Shown one piece after another: positions 50,511 through 50,531 of a stretch of DNA of 50,531 bases. The position numbers and the translations under genes were made by a program. Under the pieces are notes generated by a model that was not told where the DNA came from, searched no databases, and saw only the letters and a program-made list of their open reading frames with translations. How positions within the stretch are numbered: position 1 is the stretch's first letter; each line of letters opens with the position of its first letter. Origin of the DNA: an uncultured Methanobrevibacter sp. (GTDB taxonomy: Archaea > Methanobacteriota > Methanobacteria > Methanobacteriales > Methanobacteriaceae); assembly GCF_900314615.1 (NCBI RefSeq), contig NZ_OMWA01000015.1, forward strand, positions 1-50,531. Reading direction: 5' to 3'.

Positions 50511-50531
50511 ATTAACTTTTAAATAGTTTTT

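Overview
The window is AT-rich archaeal chromosome, most probably from Methanobrevibacter or a close relative in the Methanobacteriales. The evidence is a coenzyme F430 gene (cfbD), archaeal information-processing genes (PCNA, Gins51, L44e, S27e, aIF2-alpha, Nop10), the archaeal phosphomevalonate dehydratase subunit, a trp operon preceded by TGTACA-type TRP boxes, and large secreted adhesin-like proteins of the kind that crowd the surfaces of gut and rumen methanogens. No rRNA, CRISPR array or intact mobile element is visible.

Layout. 1-660: gene remnants, including a 5'-truncated GNAT acetyltransferase. 666-8023: two tandem paralogous secreted proteins with beta-helix, papain-like peptidase, lectin-like and Ig-like parts; the second is split by a one-base frameshift in an A6G3 run. 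8044-8733: a truncated tyrosine-recombinase remnant and repeats. 8734-9747: Get3/ArsA ATPase. 9793-13052: a third Ig-like surface protein translationally coupled to a small four-helix membrane protein. 13178-14201: cbiE and an HxlR regulator. 14325-15956: a zinc macrodomain gene abutting a class M sirtuin, a probable reversible protein ADP-ribosylation pair. 15945-18937: a holin-like/phosphodiesterase membrane enzyme and a metallophosphoesterase. 19016-24605: YchF GTPase, SAP/DUF6434 protein, TIGR04076 protein, SLC13-type permease, a TM2-like protein, a UPF0305 protein and a MATE pump. 24607-28119: C_GCAxxG_C_C protein, cfbD, hisH and an AIR-synthase-related protein. 28335-33114: prepilin-like protein, tRNA-Arg(GCG), truD, zinc-ribbon membrane protein, phosphomevalonate dehydratase small subunit, amidohydrolase and ferredoxin-nitroreductase. 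33216-37921: copper P-type ATPase, a membrane protein with a threefold motif, and purB. 38072-39630: Xre regulator, AT-rich repeats, CPBP protease and a small membrane protein. 39722-46124: complete trpEGDCFBA operon. 46194-50407: replication/translation cluster PCNA-Gins51-L44e-S27e-aIF2alpha-Nop10-PAC2.

The right half is mostly conserved core metabolism in tight operons, many with ATGA overlaps. The left 16 kb is accessory: surface proteins with features suggestive of expression control (a homopolymer frameshift and hairpins touching ribosome-binding sites), recombinase debris and the sirtuin-macrodomain pair. The items most worth a second look are the SirTM-macrodomain operon, the frameshifted adhesin-peptidase with its leader hairpin, the Ig-like protein/membrane-partner pair, and the Xre-repeat-CPBP locus. 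All functions are inferred from sequence motifs read by eye; no database search was possible.
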